In this document: positions 5,437 to 6,956 of the stretch, one piece after another | Position numbering within the stretch: position 1 is the stretch's first letter | Layout of the letters: every line of letters starts with the position of its first letter | Origin: Syntrophomonadaceae bacterium | Lineage (GTDB): Bacteria > Bacillota_B > Syntrophomonadia > Syntrophomonadales > Syntrophomonadaceae | Length of the DNA stretch: 6,956 nucleotides | NCBI GenBank assembly: GCA_030627145.1 | Contig: DAOUSQ010000055.1 | Location: 1-6,956, forward strand | Direction: 5' to 3' | The notes under the pieces: model-generated | Database searches by the model: none | Told to the model about the DNA's origin: nothing | What the model saw: the letters and a program-made list of their open reading frames with translations, nothing else | Program-made: the position numbers and the translations under genes

Positions 5437-6890
5437 TGGCTCAAGCGTCCATAGACAGGCTGATAATAAACTCACCTTATAAAGAACCATCAAAATATTG
5501 GAGTTATGATCCTAAGACCAAGCTGTTTGATTTAAAAGATGGCCGCAGACCTGCAGGTTATGTGATGGCAAGTAGAAAGTCAAGGTCTTTTGATGATCCG
5601 GGTATTTTTGTTGAGATACCTCTGGTTAATAAGATACGCCCAAGGGTAAAAAAATGGAGGGAAGCAGGTTATTCCGGAGTAACCGGTATTACCAGGTGGC
5701 TTCTTAAATACTGGCAGGACCCAGAAGAACGGGATAGGACCAGGTTTTTCTTCTGTCAGCTGGAGGCAATAGAAACTCTCATATGGCTGGCAGAGGCTCC
5801 GGATTCTGAAAAAGTAGGAATAGAAATTCCATCTGATGGGGGAATTTTTAGACGATTGTGTTCTAAAATGGCAACCGGATCAGGAAAGACCATTGTAATG
5901 GCACTCCTTATAGCGTGGCAGGTTTTAAATAAGGTTACATATCCGCAGGATACAAGATTTTCTAAAAATATCCTGGTGATAGCGCCAGGTCTTACAGTAA
6001 AGAGCCGTTTGCAGGTATTAATACCTGCTGGATCAGGAAACTATTATGAAGAATTTAATATAGTACCACTTGCACTTTTTGATAGGATGCGGCAGGGAAG
6101 GGTAATTATTCGCAACTGGCAGGCATTGACCTGGGATAGCGAGGAGAAACTTGCTAAAAAAAAGAGTGTTGATAAAAGGGGAGCCAAAAGTGATGAGGCA
6201 TATGTAAGGGATGTTCTGGGCGAAATGGCCTCTGCCAGAAACATTCTGGTCATAAATGATGAAGCCCATCACGCGTGGCGTGTTGCTGCTGAATCAAAAA
6301 TTAAGGGATTAAAAAAGGAAGATAAGGAATTTTTAGAACAGGCTACAAAGTGGGTAGGTGGGCTGGACCGTATACATGCGGCACGTGGAATCCTTACCTG
6401 TTATGACTTTTCTGCTACTCCGTTTGCTCCCTCGGGAAAAAGGAGTTCAGAAGAGGCATTATTTGGATGGATTGTTTCTGATTTTGGTCTAAATGATGCT
6501 ATAGAGTCTGGCCTTGTTAAAACCCCTCGTGTGGTTATACGTGATGACGGGGTCCCAGATGCAAAGACTTATAGATCTAAGCTTTATCACATCTATGAAT
6601 GGGTAAAGGATGATTTAAATCGGCAGGCAGAGGAACATGAACCTCTCCCTGATTTGGTGGTTAATGCGTATTATCTGCTGGGTAAAGACTGGTTAGAAAC
6701 TGCGGAAGAATGGAAAAAACAGGGTATAACTACTCCCCCGGTAATGATTTCAGTTGCTAACCGCACCGAAACTGCTGCCCGTATTAAATATACTTTTGAC
6801 CGGGGAAAAATAAGAATCAAGGAACTGTGTATACCGGAAAAAACCCTGCATATAGATTCCAAGGTTTTGGCTGAAGCCGAAGCATTCTAG
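5436..6890 (+). CDS. BPTD_3080-family restriction endonuclease (SF2 helicase type), C-terminally truncated
   Basis: This is the restriction arm of the system: an ATP-dependent superfamily 2 helicase/translocase that, when complete, carries a nuclease. Visible are a family-type N-terminus (SIDRLIINSPYKEPSKYW), a Q-motif-like glutamine Q108, Walker A ATGSGKT (146-152), the DEAH box (D275-H278) and motif III SATPF (326-330). The second RecA-like domain begins at about residue 435 (PPVMISVANRTETAARI), but the frame ends at 484 soon after HIDSKVLAEAEA. Motifs V and VI and the nuclease region are missing. As I recall the family, members are about twice this length. The start is supported by GGAGGT (5424-5429) at 6 bases and the TAATG overlap with the methyltransferase gene. 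All N-terminal motifs are intact, so the loss looks recent. The product is probably inactive for cleavage. Confidence is high for the family type and good for the truncation. Confidence 0.85.
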   Translation: MAQASIDRLIINSPYKEPSKYWSYDPKTKLFDLKDGRRPAGYVMASRKSRSFDDPGIFVEIPLVNKIRPRVKKWREAGYSGVTGITRWLLKYWQDPEERDRTRFFFCQLEAIETLIWLAEAPDSEKVGIEIPSDGGIFRRLCSKMATGSGKTIVMALLIAWQVLNKVTYPQDTRFSKNILVIAPGLTVKSRLQVLIPAGSGNYYEEFNIVPLALFDRMRQGRVIIRNWQALTWDSEEKLAKKKSVDKRGAKSDEAYVRDVLGEMASARNILVINDEAHHAWRVAAESKIKGLKKEDKEFLEQATKWVGGLDRIHAARGILTCYDFSATPFAPSGKRSSEEALFGWIVSDFGLNDAIESGLVKTPRVVIRDDGVPDAKTYRSKLYHIYEWVKDDLNRQAEEHEPLPDLVVNAYYLLGKDWLETAEEWKKQGITTPPVMISVANRTETAARIKYTFDRGKIRIKELCIPEKTLHIDSKVLAEAEAF

Positions 6891-6956
6891 TTCCTCTAGT
6901 TCGGGCATAGTAAGTCCCTGTTTCTTATATAGTACTGGTCTGGCAAAGAGAGTAAA
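6886..6956. other. Sequence unrelated to the endonuclease family after the break point; possible end of an inserted element
   Basis: After the codons for AEAEA, the sequence gives two close in-frame stops and no further family-like protein in any plus frame, so a simple frameshift does not restore the gene. TCTAGTTC is repeated at 6886-6893 and 6895-6902. One antisense frame is open through the whole segment (for example RPVLYKKQGLTMPELEELE), but 70 bases is too little to weigh. The best reading is the edge of an insertion element or a rearrangement junction. No insertion sequence family could be recognised. Confidence 0.4.

Noticed and set aside
6033..6272. Overlapping antisense frames opposite the helicase gene
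   Set aside because: Two competing antisense frames cover the conserved DEAH region, so they are by-products of the real gene.
6671..6862. Antisense frame of 63 codons near the truncated end
   Set aside because: It lies opposite family-conserved helicase codons and lacks a ribosome binding site.
6753..6956. Antisense frame open through the window edge, read as the end of a transposase
   Set aside because: It runs into endonuclease codons before stopping, and only about 70 bases are outside the gene. That is not enough to call a transposase.
6886..6956. Simple frameshift as the cause of the short endonuclease
   Set aside because: One alternative frame stays open (HSSSSSSGIVSPCFLYS) but does not resemble the expected helicase sequence, so a shift alone does not restore the gene.

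Overview
The window looks like chromosomal DNA from a low-to-moderate GC Bacillota, most likely an anaerobic or spore-forming clostridial lineage. Four things suggest this: strong AGGAGG-type ribosome binding sites ahead of every gene, ATG/TTG start usage, a DUF1659 - DUF2922 - YvrJ gene set that is largely confined to Bacillota, and AT-rich intergenic DNA with U-tract terminators. The species cannot be named from the sequence.

Left half (about 73-1942, all minus strand). Read in the direction of transcription, this holds a DUF1659 protein, a DUF2922 protein, a strong intrinsic terminator, a one-helix YvrJ-family membrane protein that starts with TTG, and a leaderless zinc-dependent N-acetylmuramoyl-L-alanine amidase with a C-terminal half I do not recognise. 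YvrJ plus a signal-less amidase has the layout of a holin/endolysin pair, but that role is inference.

Middle (about 1943-2649). This is an intergenic stretch of about 700 bases. It has an AT-rich part (about 27% GC at 2041-2220), a 10-bp-stem terminator, the 3' remnant of a small minus-strand gene, and two adjacent GC-richer stem-loops that share sequence (2443-2552). A good promoter (TTGCAG, 17-bp spacer, TAGAAT) then faces right.

Right half (2650-6956, plus strand). A two-gene restriction-modification operon starts here: a 928-residue beta-class adenine DNA methyltransferase (motif IV DPPY, then target recognition region, then motif I), joined by a TAATG stop/start overlap to a superfamily 2 helicase-type restriction endonuclease of the kind NCBI calls the BPTD_3080 family. 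The target recognition region of the methyltransferase is a sharp AT-rich island (about 28% GC against about 50% on both sides), as expected if specificity was exchanged by recombination. The endonuclease stops after 484 residues, just inside the second RecA-like domain, and the last 70 bases of the window look unrelated to the family. The restriction arm is therefore probably inactive, leaving a methyltransferase that may act alone.

The restriction-modification type is known. I see no clearly new defence system. The most interesting leads are the AT-rich recognition domain, the broken endonuclease and what lies beyond it, the paired hairpin element that abuts a broken small gene, and the uncharacterised YvrJ/amidase/DUF cluster.
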